Source of the DNA: Bacteroidota bacterium
Lineage (GTDB): Bacteria; Bacteroidota; Kryptoniia; Kryptoniales; JAKASW01
Direction: 5' to 3'
Assembly (NCBI GenBank): GCA_021796055.1
Contig: JAJYOS010000013.1
Location: forward strand, 1-18,942
Length of the DNA: 18,942 bases
Numbering within the stretch: position 1 is the stretch's first letter; each line of letters opens with the position of its first letter. The notes below the pieces were generated by a model that was given only the letters and a program-made list of their open reading frames with translations, was not told where the DNA came from and ran no database searches. Both the position numbers and the translations under genes were made by a program. This document shows, piece by piece, positions 7,666-15,772 of this stretch.

Positions 7666-7816
7666 TGCTAATTCCCTTTCGAGCAGTCATTACTGAATTG
7701 TCAACCTGCTAATACATAACATGGATAAAAGGGCAATAGGTTCACCGCGAGGACGGGGAAAACATGGCGACCGCCGACTGCTGGGTGCTCGTCTCTTGGT
7801 TACGGTTACACGAAAA

Positions 7817-9820
7817 CTAGTTCCTAAACACCCACTCCGGCGGGATCAGCCTGTCGAGAACGGCGATGAGCTTCTTAGTGAGAAAAGTAAGCCCGATCAC
7901 GTATGATGCATTTGTCCAGCCGAAACCTTGCCGGGTAATGTATGAGAACTTTGTCCCGACGTTCCCGTACTCGGCGAAGACCTGCGATGAACGAGTAACC
8001 ATGTCGTACTTTTCAGCGATTGTGCCGTTATAGTTGTAAGCGTTGACAGTAATAGTGTAGAGCCACTTGTAAGCTAGTTCGCGTGCGAGTTTCCCATAGC
8101 CATAGTTTTTCAATCCAACCCATGTCAGTATCTGCTGCGGCGACCAGCCGAAAGGATAGTCCCACTGTGTCTGCGGGCGGTCTTTCGTGATTGGACCGCG
8201 CGACTTCTCCGTGGAGCCAACGATGCCGCCGGGCAGGTCGAGCAGCGGGAGCGCGTGTTTCACCAGTTCCTCCGCCTGCTTCTTCGTGGCGAGGTTCGCC
8301 CAGAGAGGATAAAACGTTGTTGCCGCGACATAGCCGGTCTGCCTCCTAGTGACGAAGTTATAGTCGAAGAACATGCCGGCCTTCGCATCCCAGAGATACT
8401 TTGTCATGAGCTTCTTACGTTTCACGGCCTTTTCGTACCAGGTCGAGCTCTTCTCGACTTTTCCGTTGCCTAGTCTCACCTCGCCGTTCAATTCATCCGA
8501 GATTATGTCGGCTATGTTCGTCTCCTCTTTGTAAAGGAGCGAGTTTAAGTCGACCGTGACGAGATCGATGCAGTCGTACTGGAGTCGATAGCTTGCGTCG
8601 TTACCGGATTCGCGCATCGCCCGGTCGTTCTTGAAGAATGTATCGAGCGAAGGTACTTTAAGTCTTCCAGAGAGGTACTCATCCTTGAATTGTTCTTCGC
8701 TCATGTTGTACTTCTTTGCGTATTCGGCATACAGATAATGATACCTGTGCGGTTCGACCTCCGGCGGCGGTCCGATGCCGTTGTCATAGTATCTGCTCAG
8801 TCCGGTCTTCGTGAGATGATTCGGACCCATCCAGTAGTTGTTGTACTGCTTGATCGCCGCTTCAAGCACTTCTTTCAGCCAGGCTTTTGTCTCTTCATTT
8901 TTCGGAAGCTCCTGATAAACCGCCAGTGCCATGGATGTGAAAAAGGGGGGCTGTGACCTCGTCAGGTAATAAGTCCTGTTGGCGTTGAGGATTTTGCCGT
9001 AGTGATCAATCTCGTAAATGAAATTGTCGACCATCGACTTCGCGAGCGCGACTTTGCCGTCCTGGAGGAGACCGAGCGTTATGAAGTAGCTATCCCAGCC
9101 GTACATTTCATTAAATCTTCCGCCGGGAACGACGAACGGCGTCGCCGTGATTTTGCCATCGGGCTTCCTGTACAACTTGAGGCTAAGGATGCCTGGCCTG
9201 TCGTTAAGACTCTCGACGTATTGGGGGGTAACTTTGGCGGGAAGCATTACGACTTTCATTTTGAAATCCGGCCTGCTGCGCGCCACACCGGAAAAGTAAT
9301 CGTAACCCAATGTGTCGCCATCCGGAACGTAAACGTAATTGAAACCGTCGATCGTCTTTACCTTCTCATCCTTGAATATCTTCTCGAGGCCCGCTTCGTC
9401 GATTCGTCTCGTTAGGCCGGACCAGTAGAGATTCTTTATAGACTCCGCGATGCGCTGGACGGGCGGCTGAAAAATTTCGGCGCCGCTCAGGGTTAAGGTG
9501 TCCTTTCCTTCGTCCTCCGCAAGTTTCAGATTTTCGAGGAGGTTCGCGAGGTAGTAAGTCTCATCGACTTCATATCTGTGCCCGTCGAGCGCAGTCAACC
9601 AAAAGCGTCTGTTTCCCAGGTCGGTGTCGGGAATGTGCGGGTCATCTATTGTTATTCTCTTGTCGTGGTCTGTGTCTTCCTTTGCGATGAGCGAGTCCAA
9701 AGTCGGCTTGACAAGGACCTCTATGCTGGTGAGGTGCTCGTCCGCTGACTGAGCGAAGCCCGGTTTGAGCAGGAAGAGAGTGGCCGCGATCGTGGCAAGG
9801 ATCAGAAGTAATCGCCTCAT
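7817..9820 (-). CDS. Exported GH37 trehalase, neutral-trehalase type with calcium loop
   Basis: Hydrolyses alpha,alpha-trehalose to two glucose molecules by inversion. A signal peptide (about 1-23, ending GFA) directs it to the periplasm. Both GH37 signatures are intact: PGGRFNEMYGWDSY (232-245) and QWDYPFGW (552-559). The expected catalytic acid is Asp408 (RESGNDASYR) and the base Glu603 (AEKYD). The RESGxDxSYR and TVDLNSLLYK stretches resemble fungal neutral trehalases rather than E. coli TreA. DTDHDKRITIDD at 49-60 reproduces the Asp/Asp/Asn-Asp/x/Asp spacing (0, 2, 4, 6, 11) of the Ca-binding loop described in yeast Nth1. The length of 667 exceeds bacterial TreA (about 560). Its start lies only 10 nt after the GH65 stop, with AAGGAA just ahead of ATG, so the two are one transcript. 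Confidence 0.92.
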   Translation of the reverse strand: MRRLLLILATIAATLFLLKPGFAQSADEHLTSIEVLVKPTLDSLIAKEDTDHDKRITIDDPHIPDTDLGNRRFWLTALDGHRYEVDETYYLANLLENLKLAEDEGKDTLTLSGAEIFQPPVQRIAESIKNLYWSGLTRRIDEAGLEKIFKDEKVKTIDGFNYVYVPDGDTLGYDYFSGVARSRPDFKMKVVMLPAKVTPQYVESLNDRPGILSLKLYRKPDGKITATPFVVPGGRFNEMYGWDSYFITLGLLQDGKVALAKSMVDNFIYEIDHYGKILNANRTYYLTRSQPPFFTSMALAVYQELPKNEETKAWLKEVLEAAIKQYNNYWMGPNHLTKTGLSRYYDNGIGPPPEVEPHRYHYLYAEYAKKYNMSEEQFKDEYLSGRLKVPSLDTFFKNDRAMRESGNDASYRLQYDCIDLVTVDLNSLLYKEETNIADIISDELNGEVRLGNGKVEKSSTWYEKAVKRKKLMTKYLWDAKAGMFFDYNFVTRRQTGYVAATTFYPLWANLATKKQAEELVKHALPLLDLPGGIVGSTEKSRGPITKDRPQTQWDYPFGWSPQQILTWVGLKNYGYGKLARELAYKWLYTITVNAYNYNGTIAEKYDMVTRSSQVFAEYGNVGTKFSYITRQGFGWTNASYVIGLTFLTKKLIAVLDRLIPPEWVFRN

Positions 9821-9830
9821 AAAACGTTCC

Positions 9831-12002
9831 TTATTTCTGAATGAGTCTTGTGTTTCCGCGCTCGACTATAGCATCATACAGCTTTCCCCTGAAATGCAGA
9901 TTTGTAATTCTGAGCGAGGTCACTCCGGTCGGGAGCATCGGCTTATACTCCTTCACGAGGCCGCGCGATGTTATCCTGAGTCCGGTGTAGCCGAAAAGCA
10001 CCTGTTGCAGGAAGCCTCCCGTACCTGTGAGGAAATTTGTCGACATGTTTTCTGGCGTTTCGGCAAAGACGTTAAATGAACCCCTGATATATGACCGGTA
10101 GCTCATTTTATAAAAATCTTCGAACAGAGTCCTGTCCCGGATTTCAGCGGCCACGATCTGGTAAAGCGTTATACCCATCATGACTCCAGTACCGTTTTTT
10201 TTCATGAAACCAAGAGCGTTCACGAGGTCGTTCTTCTTGACCTCATTTGGGACCTTCAGCTCAAGTGGATAATAAAGAAGCGGGACGACTGCTCCGAGAG
10301 ACTGCGGAGGCGCGCCCTGGTATGTGAGGTAACAATGTCTGGTGCTGTCGTAAGGTATGTAAAGCCCGTCCGCGACGCGACTCCACATGGAATCCGGACG
10401 TTCACCGAGAAGCTTTGCCGCTCTTGTCGCTATCTCCAGGTTCCTTCTTGCGACCAGGTTTGTATAGGCATCGTTGTTGACGCCGATGAGTCCTTCATCA
10501 ACCGAGACCACATGATCGATGTTATACGTCTTGTTCGCCGGATCATATTTGACCCTGCTGGTCCAGAAGTCCGCCGTTTCCTTGATAACGGGATAGCCGA
10601 AATGCTTGAGCCATGATTTGTTCTGGGTCGCGAGATAATACTGCCATTGGGCGAAAGCCACATCGCCCGTGACGTGATTCTCATAAAGCGCGTTCTGGTA
10701 CGCGAACTTTGGACACGCCTCGTTTCCGTTCTCGTCCGACTCCCAAGGATACATCGCCCCCCGGTAGCCGTTGAGCTTCGCGTTAGCTTCCGCCGCGGGG
10801 AGCGCTTTGTATCTGAACATTACCATTGACCTGGCTATGTTGGGATGCATAAGAAGGAGAGGGGGAAACATCCATGTGTCTGAATCCCAGAAAATGTGTC
10901 CGTAGTATCCGTCGCTCGAAAGTCCCATCGGCGGGATGCCGAAGTCGCTCCCGGCGCGCGCGCTCGAAAGGAGATAAAACATCGAGGAGTGAATTACCTT
11001 CTGAAGTGCAGGATCTCCTTTGACTATGATATCCGTCTTCCAAAGCTTGTGCCATGCTGTCTCGCTGGATTTTAGGATAGTCTGGAATCCACTTAATGCC
11101 GCGTTTGATGCTGTGCGTCTTGCCGACAGCAACGGGTCTTTTGTATCCCGTGATGAAAATATCCCCACGTAGCGATAGAACCGGTAAATCGTCCCAGCCT
11201 TCGCGTTGAAACTAACAGTAATTGAGGGACCGACTTCCGTCGTGTCTCCGGTTACCCGCGCGTTGATGAAGCGTGGATACCATGATATGTTTTGGGCAAT
11301 CGCGACTCGAACGGAATTCCCGTCCGGTTTCGCCACCACCGATTCAACCGCGCCGGTTTGGGCACCGTGTGCCATAAGATTCTCTATTGTCATGTGGCCC
11401 GGATACCAGACATTCGGAAGGCCGTTTATCATTTTAATGTTGATATCCGCGATCTTGGCGAGTTCCATCCTCTTCGGCTCGCTCCATTGTATGATAGGTA
11501 GTATGATTCTCACAGGGCCCGATTTATCTACTTTAACCGTGAATTCCATCCCCGCGAGATTCGGGTTTGACCTCGACACGAAAAGGGTCGTTGAAATATC
11601 CGTCTTGTTACTCTTTTCGATCCAGGTATACCCGGTCTTTAAAACGCCGTTATACATATCGAGTGTCTGACGGTAGTCCTTGATAGCGCCGCCGGTAACA
11701 TCGGTTTCGTTGAGCCAGCTACCACCGTTGAAGAAGTTCACCGCGTTCCAAGCGGGGAGGGAAGCTATTCGCGCTACATCTCCGGGATAATGCTCATAGA
11801 TCCACGCCATATAGGAATGCGTCGGCATCGTGCCGAGCTGCGACGAAGATACGCCGATGTTTCCATTGCCGATATACGTGGGAGTGTACTTCACCGAGAC
11901 GCGGTTCGCGGAAAGCTGAAAATCCTTAGGTTGCGCGTTAACAGCCGCTGTCGCAACGAGAAGGAGAATTAGAATGCAAGTGTGGAGTGTGTATCGTGCC
12001 AT
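9831..12002 (-). CDS. Exported GH65 hydrolase, acid-trehalase-like
   Basis: A 723-residue inverting alpha-glucosidase with a signal peptide (about 1-23, ending VNA) and no lipobox, so periplasmic. GH65 marks are GYYGHIFWDSDTWMFP (365-380), YPWESDENGNE (418-428) and VDEGLIGVNNDAYTN (501-515), with Glu503 as the expected general acid. In place of a phosphate-binding loop there is FAETPENMSTNFLTGTGGFL, with Glu648 in the place of a hydrolase general base. The 145-residue acid-base spacing fits GH65 hydrolases rather than phosphorylases. The closest described relatives by pattern are fungal acid trehalase Ath1 and bacterial kojibiose hydrolases. The usual DEYH after the acid is DEGL here, which may alter substrate choice. 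The neighbouring GH37 trehalase favours trehalose, but kojibiose or another alpha-glucoside is possible. GAAAGAGG lies about 8 nt before ATG. Confidence 0.88.
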   Translation of the reverse strand: MARYTLHTCILILLLVATAAVNAQPKDFQLSANRVSVKYTPTYIGNGNIGVSSSQLGTMPTHSYMAWIYEHYPGDVARIASLPAWNAVNFFNGGSWLNETDVTGGAIKDYRQTLDMYNGVLKTGYTWIEKSNKTDISTTLFVSRSNPNLAGMEFTVKVDKSGPVRIILPIIQWSEPKRMELAKIADINIKMINGLPNVWYPGHMTIENLMAHGAQTGAVESVVAKPDGNSVRVAIAQNISWYPRFINARVTGDTTEVGPSITVSFNAKAGTIYRFYRYVGIFSSRDTKDPLLSARRTASNAALSGFQTILKSSETAWHKLWKTDIIVKGDPALQKVIHSSMFYLLSSARAGSDFGIPPMGLSSDGYYGHIFWDSDTWMFPPLLLMHPNIARSMVMFRYKALPAAEANAKLNGYRGAMYPWESDENGNEACPKFAYQNALYENHVTGDVAFAQWQYYLATQNKSWLKHFGYPVIKETADFWTSRVKYDPANKTYNIDHVVSVDEGLIGVNNDAYTNLVARRNLEIATRAAKLLGERPDSMWSRVADGLYIPYDSTRHCYLTYQGAPPQSLGAVVPLLYYPLELKVPNEVKKNDLVNALGFMKKNGTGVMMGITLYQIVAAEIRDRTLFEDFYKMSYRSYIRGSFNVFAETPENMSTNFLTGTGGFLQQVLFGYTGLRITSRGLVKEYKPMLPTGVTSLRITNLHFRGKLYDAIVERGNTRLIQK

Positions 12003-12057
12003 AGTGTAGCCTCTTTCTGGATCTTGCTTTAGATGAATACTTGTATCGCTGTGTCGG

Positions 12058-12085
12058 CTGATCGCTGCTTAAATGGCGCGATCAG
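12058..12085 (-). promoter_or_regulatory. 8+8 bp inverted repeat upstream of the GH65 start
   Basis: CTGATCGC (12058-12065) and GCGATCAG (12078-12085) are perfect inverted repeats separated by 12 nt, centred about 70 nt before the GH65 ATG. It could be an operator for a dimeric regulator or a hairpin in the 5' leader of the hydrolase transcript. No regulator gene other than FecI/FecR is present in the window. Confidence 0.35.
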
Positions 12086-12102
12086 AAGGATCTTCGGTCC
12101 GA

Positions 12103-12252
12103 TCAAGTGAACCTGGCATTCTCGGACGGTGTGGAGTCGGACCGGTACCTGTTTTTCCGTCGCAGCGTTGTTTCGAGCTCCTCGCCCATGCGTTGCCGTA
12201 ATTTACGTTCCGATGCGTTCAGCTTAATATAACGCTCAAGGCGTGTGTTCAT
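12103..12252 (-). CDS. Possible 49-residue highly charged small protein
   Basis: An ATG frame of 49 codons begins MNTRLERYIKLNASERKLRQ and stays helix-forming and rich in Arg, Lys and Glu for its first 35 residues, then becomes polar (SDSTPSENARFT). There is no clear ribosome binding site, and the frame is closed by a stop about nine codons upstream. It could be a small basic protein, a coding remnant, or chance. It lies within the GH65 leader, so translation through it could influence GH65 expression. Confidence 0.2.
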   Translation of the reverse strand: MNTRLERYIKLNASERKLRQRMGEELETTLRRKNRYRSDSTPSENARFT

Positions 12253-12583
12253 CCATTTGCCGTTCTGCTCGCGTTCAGGTCACTTGAAATGGAATCACGG
12301 GTCTAGCCATTGCGTTGTTGTGTTCTCTGGAACTAGAAGAAGCGCGAGCAATCTCGCAACACAGCATTGCAGTTAGCGGCCGCGGTAATCGTCGATTGTA
12401 CTCCCGCAATTGAGTGGGTGTCTGTCGTTGCGGAACTCGGAGCGACGAATGTCGTGAACGTGTGAGGTGTCGAAGAAGAAAGTGAGCTCGGATGTGGCAC
12501 GCCGCCGCGAAAAAGGAATCACTGAGCGAAATAAAAGCCGAAGTTGTTTCGGATGACATGGCCTTATAAGCTGCTCATCTAAA

Positions 12584-12609
12584 CTGGCTGGGAGGATCCT
12601 CCCAGCCAG
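12584..12609 (-). terminator. 26 bp perfect palindrome after the TonB receptor gene
   Basis: An 11 bp perfect GC-rich stem (CTGGCTGGGAG and its complement) around a GATC loop starts 18 nt after the receptor stop. On the minus strand it is followed by TTTAGA, a weak U-tract. It is best read as a factor-independent terminator or strong attenuator that separates receptor expression from the downstream GH65-GH37 pair. Confidence 0.65.
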
Positions 12610-12627
12610 CGAATGTTGTTTCACATT

Positions 12628-15600
12628 TCAGAATTGGTATCCCACACTAAATGTCAGCCTTCGCGGGAGTATCGGACGTGCGAGGAAATAACTTCCGACC
12701 GCGCTTGCTCTCGGGTTGCCCTCCTCGAGACCCTGGCTCTGGAAGAGGTTCGTCACGCCGAGCCTGAGAGTTATAGCCTGAGACGCTACATAATAGGACA
12801 AGCCGGTGTTCATGTAAGTATAAGCCGGAAGCGCCGTACCGACGACGAAGACAGCCTGACCGCTGCTCGTGTAGCCGCCAAAGTTCAGTCCGCCTATGCG
12901 GTTACCGACGTAATGCCAATCGGCCTCGAGCGTGAAGTTATTCCAGGTGTATGTGCCAAGGAGGTCGCCGATTGAGTTCGGGATTCCGTTTAGTGCGAAG
13001 CTCCCGCCGCTCGCGTAAGTAGCCTTCAGAAGGGTCCAGTTCCCTCGCAGGTACAGACCTGACACGGGCATCCAGGTCGCATCAGATTCGATTCCGTAGG
13101 CGTTTTGGTTCAGACCATAGTTCGTCACCCACACGACTGATCCATTAGGCTGGTTGACAGCTCCCTGGCTGGTGATGTTGGTTAGGTTTGCCCAAAACAC
13201 ATCCGCATTGAAAGCAAATACGTCGCTATAATATTTGAAACCGCCTTCGTATTGCAATGTGTGCTCATCCTGAAAAAGGGCAATCTGTGCAGGCACACCT
13301 TGCAGCAAGTTGTCGAGGGATGGCATTTCATAACCACGGCTGAAGTTCGCGTAGAAAGCAAACACTTGAGGCAAGATGTCGTAATTGAGCCCTGCCGTGA
13401 ATGACCAGTCGTGGAGCCAGGTGCTCATATGTCGATAGCTTCCATTTCCCCACGCGATGCGCGCATAAGGGGGAGTTGTAGAGTCAACGGGAGTGCCGTT
13501 GGGCTGAACCGTGGAATTATTCTCGGTCGTCTGAACAAATCCGTCGCCTTCCCAGCGAGCTGCCAGGTTTAGCCGCAGCCTGTCTGTTACCATCATCTGA
13601 TCGCTTATCACTCCGTCTAAGATACTCGCCTGTCCCTGGCCGTTTACATAGTATGACATATAGTTCGTGAATCCATTCTGTGTTATGTCGAGCGTCTTGG
13701 TGGCGCCTGTTGTGGGGTCGATGTAATTCACCGTCGCATCCAGGAAATGAGTAATGTCCTGAACATCGGTTAGGATGGTTGGGAAGTACCAGTGGTTCCC
13801 CATCGTGTAGCTGGCAAAATAGAGTATCACGCTAAGGTCATGGTGGTACAGGAAATCTCCTCCAAGATCGAGAGACTTATTGATCTGGAATTGTTCCTGG
13901 AATGCTGACATCGGTTTGGCGACATGCCATTCGTTTCCGGGGGATATCAACCCGTTCGTTGGGGTATACTCGGAATTCGGAAACGCCGCGTGAGTTCCGT
14001 TGGGGTTGAACTGGTTGGTGTAAGTGATGTTTATGTTTGTAGGAGCATTGTTCACGAACGTCGCGCTGTCAGTCCCGTGGAAGTATCCCGCGTGCCACAA
14101 ACTGGCTGCCTCTTGAGTTTTCCAGTAGTTAATCGGCTCCGCGTTACCGGGTATGATTGCGTTCCATTCCTGATAGTTGCTCATTACCTGGAGTTGGTTC
14201 TTGACATTCCAGCCATCCGGGAAGTTGAGGTTGATTTCGCCCGTCAGCCAACCAGCGTTCGTCAGAAGTCCGTGTCCGAGGGGAAGTGTGAGTGCTCCAT
14301 CCGGAGTTGGAACGGAAATGTTAAGCCCTTCCGGAGAGTTGAACGAGCCATAGGTTCCGAAACCCGGCACAAACTGAGGTTTTGACGGGTTGTCGTGCGG
14401 AAGGTCGAGGATGAATTGGCTCTTAGAGTTGATGTATTTGCCGTAGAATCTGATGTAGCCGTTGGAAAGAAGCCTGGTCACATTAGCCTGAAGCTGTCCT
14501 CCAATGTTGCCGTCAAATCCCGGATCCCTCACGCCATGATCGTACAGATAGAAGCCGCCTAAGTTGAAACGCCATTTCGGTTCGATCGGTCCGTTGACGT
14601 CGAAATCGACTTTGGCGAGACCTTGCGTCCCGACCTGGACTTGCGTTTCACCTGCGAGAACGGGGCCGCCGGTTTTGGATATTAGATTGATAACGGCAGC
14701 CGGCGTGTTTGAGCCGAAAGTACCCGCGCTTCCGCCGCGCACTACCTCGACGCGCTGGACGTTGTCATCAATTCTAAACAGATTGTCCGTGTTCATGAAG
14801 AAGATGTTTTGCGTCGGGAAGCAAGGAATCCCATCCTGCATGAAATTGATGAAGATTGTCCCGTAAATGCCACGCATGGTATAGTTCTCATTCACATAGC
14901 CGCCCGAACTCTCAACCCTGGTGAAGCCCGGGACATATTTCAGGAATTCGGTTGTACTGAACGGCTGCGCTAGCGTGAGTTCCTTCGGGCTCACTGTACT
15001 GATGGAGTTTGTAGCGTTCAGTTTCTGCACGGGGATAGTCGTTCCTGTCACGACCACTTCGTGCATTCCCAGGAGATCGAGCGGAAGTGAGAAATTCTGT
15101 ACGGTGGTCTTCCCGTCTGACACCGTAATTCGAAAAATCTCGGTTCGATAGCCTACCGCGCTAGCCCTCAACTCATGCGTGCCGCTCGGTGCGCTCGAGA
15201 TCGTGTAATTGCCGTCAACATCGGCAGCGGCACCCAGACTTGTCCCGACTATTAACACGTTTGCGAATTGAACCGGGTTACCATTCTGATCCACAACCCG
15301 TCCCTTTATCGTCCCCTGTCCGGGCGGATCGTTCTTTGTCTGCGTTATGACAACTTGATTTTCCTTCATGGGTATCCAGCTCAGATTCGTTCCTGCTAGA
15401 GTTTCATTAATGGCATCTTCGACGGTGACATTTCTCACCTGCACGCTCACCTGCCGGTCCACCGGAACGATCTCTTTGCTGTAGGAGAAGTGGACTCCCG
15501 TTTTCGATGAGATTTCTTTCAACGCCGTCGCGAGAGGAACGTTCTGCAGATCAATTGACACACTGTTTTTTAGGTAGCCGGTTTCGGAGCCAGCAGCGGC

Positions 15601-15738
15601 GCCAAATGGCTGTGCTCCTCCGGAATTTTCAGATGAATATTCTGATGAGGGATCAGCTGCTTGGGCGCAGACGTCCGGGACGCTCAGCGAGAAAGCGGCG
15701 ATCGCCAACCCGATCAGAATCGTGTAGAGCTTTTTCAT
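12628..15738 (-). CDS. TonB-dependent outer-membrane receptor with STN signalling domain
   Basis: A 1036-residue outer-membrane transporter. Visible parts are a signal peptide (about 1-26), an STN secretin/TonB short N-terminal domain (about 58-133, VSIDLQNVPLATALKEIS...), a carboxypeptidase-regulatory-like domain (about 141-220, IKGRVVDQNGNPVQFANVLI), a linker VVVTGTTIPVQ that may include the TonB box, a plug (about 243-355, DNVQRVEVVRGGSAGTFGSNTPAAVINLISK), and a beta-barrel to the C-terminal aromatic VGYQF. STN domains relay ligand binding to a FecR-type anti-sigma, and the FecR gene is 34 nt upstream. GAGGAGG precedes ATG. The adjacent trehalases suggest import of trehalose or a related glucoside. 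The usual SusD-type partner gene is missing, so it may act alone, like FecA. The ligand is inferred from neighbours only. Confidence 0.93.
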   Translation of the reverse strand: MKKLYTILIGLAIAAFSLSVPDVCAQAADPSSEYSSENSGGAQPFGAAAGSETGYLKNSVSIDLQNVPLATALKEISSKTGVHFSYSKEIVPVDRQVSVQVRNVTVEDAINETLAGTNLSWIPMKENQVVITQTKNDPPGQGTIKGRVVDQNGNPVQFANVLIVGTSLGAAADVDGNYTISSAPSGTHELRASAVGYRTEIFRITVSDGKTTVQNFSLPLDLLGMHEVVVTGTTIPVQKLNATNSISTVSPKELTLAQPFSTTEFLKYVPGFTRVESSGGYVNENYTMRGIYGTIFINFMQDGIPCFPTQNIFFMNTDNLFRIDDNVQRVEVVRGGSAGTFGSNTPAAVINLISKTGGPVLAGETQVQVGTQGLAKVDFDVNGPIEPKWRFNLGGFYLYDHGVRDPGFDGNIGGQLQANVTRLLSNGYIRFYGKYINSKSQFILDLPHDNPSKPQFVPGFGTYGSFNSPEGLNISVPTPDGALTLPLGHGLLTNAGWLTGEINLNFPDGWNVKNQLQVMSNYQEWNAIIPGNAEPINYWKTQEAASLWHAGYFHGTDSATFVNNAPTNINITYTNQFNPNGTHAAFPNSEYTPTNGLISPGNEWHVAKPMSAFQEQFQINKSLDLGGDFLYHHDLSVILYFASYTMGNHWYFPTILTDVQDITHFLDATVNYIDPTTGATKTLDITQNGFTNYMSYYVNGQGQASILDGVISDQMMVTDRLRLNLAARWEGDGFVQTTENNSTVQPNGTPVDSTTPPYARIAWGNGSYRHMSTWLHDWSFTAGLNYDILPQVFAFYANFSRGYEMPSLDNLLQGVPAQIALFQDEHTLQYEGGFKYYSDVFAFNADVFWANLTNITSQGAVNQPNGSVVWVTNYGLNQNAYGIESDATWMPVSGLYLRGNWTLLKATYASGGSFALNGIPNSIGDLLGTYTWNNFTLEADWHYVGNRIGGLNFGGYTSSGQAVFVVGTALPAYTYMNTGLSYYVASQAITLRLGVTNLFQSQGLEEGNPRASAVGSYFLARPILPRRLTFSVGYQF

Positions 15739-15772
15739 CGCTTAATCCTCCTCATCTTTGTTTAACGCTGTC

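Larger units (their letters stand above)
12003..12627. other. 625 nt intergenic leader between the TonB receptor and GH65 genes
   Basis: No reading frame here looks convincingly coding on either strand. What can be seen, in transcription order on the minus strand, is the palindromic terminator at 12584-12609, about 330 nt with nothing recognisable, a 49-codon minus-strand frame (12103-12252), and an 8+8 bp dyad (12058-12085) ahead of the GH65 start. The terminator and the size of the gap imply that the two hydrolase genes have their own promoter in this region. I could not pick out reliable promoter boxes. Confidence 0.5.

Noticed and set aside
544..12287. TCAAGTGACCTG-like 11-12 nt string at 544 (+), 12103 (+, one extra A) and 12287 (-), suggesting ends of a small repeat element
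   Set aside because: Shared strings of 11-12 nt are expected many times by chance in a window of about 19 kb. Flanking bases do not match, and no target duplication or larger repeat is seen.
12275..12559. 94-codon minus-strand frame in the leader upstream of GH65
   Set aside because: Ser/Arg-rich low-information translation with no ribosome site and no recognisable segment; probably noncoding.
12628..15738. Reading the receptor as a SusC protein with a SusD partner
   Set aside because: No SusD-like lipoprotein is encoded in any frame nearby. The STN plus FecI/FecR layout fits a FecA-type signalling receptor without SusD.
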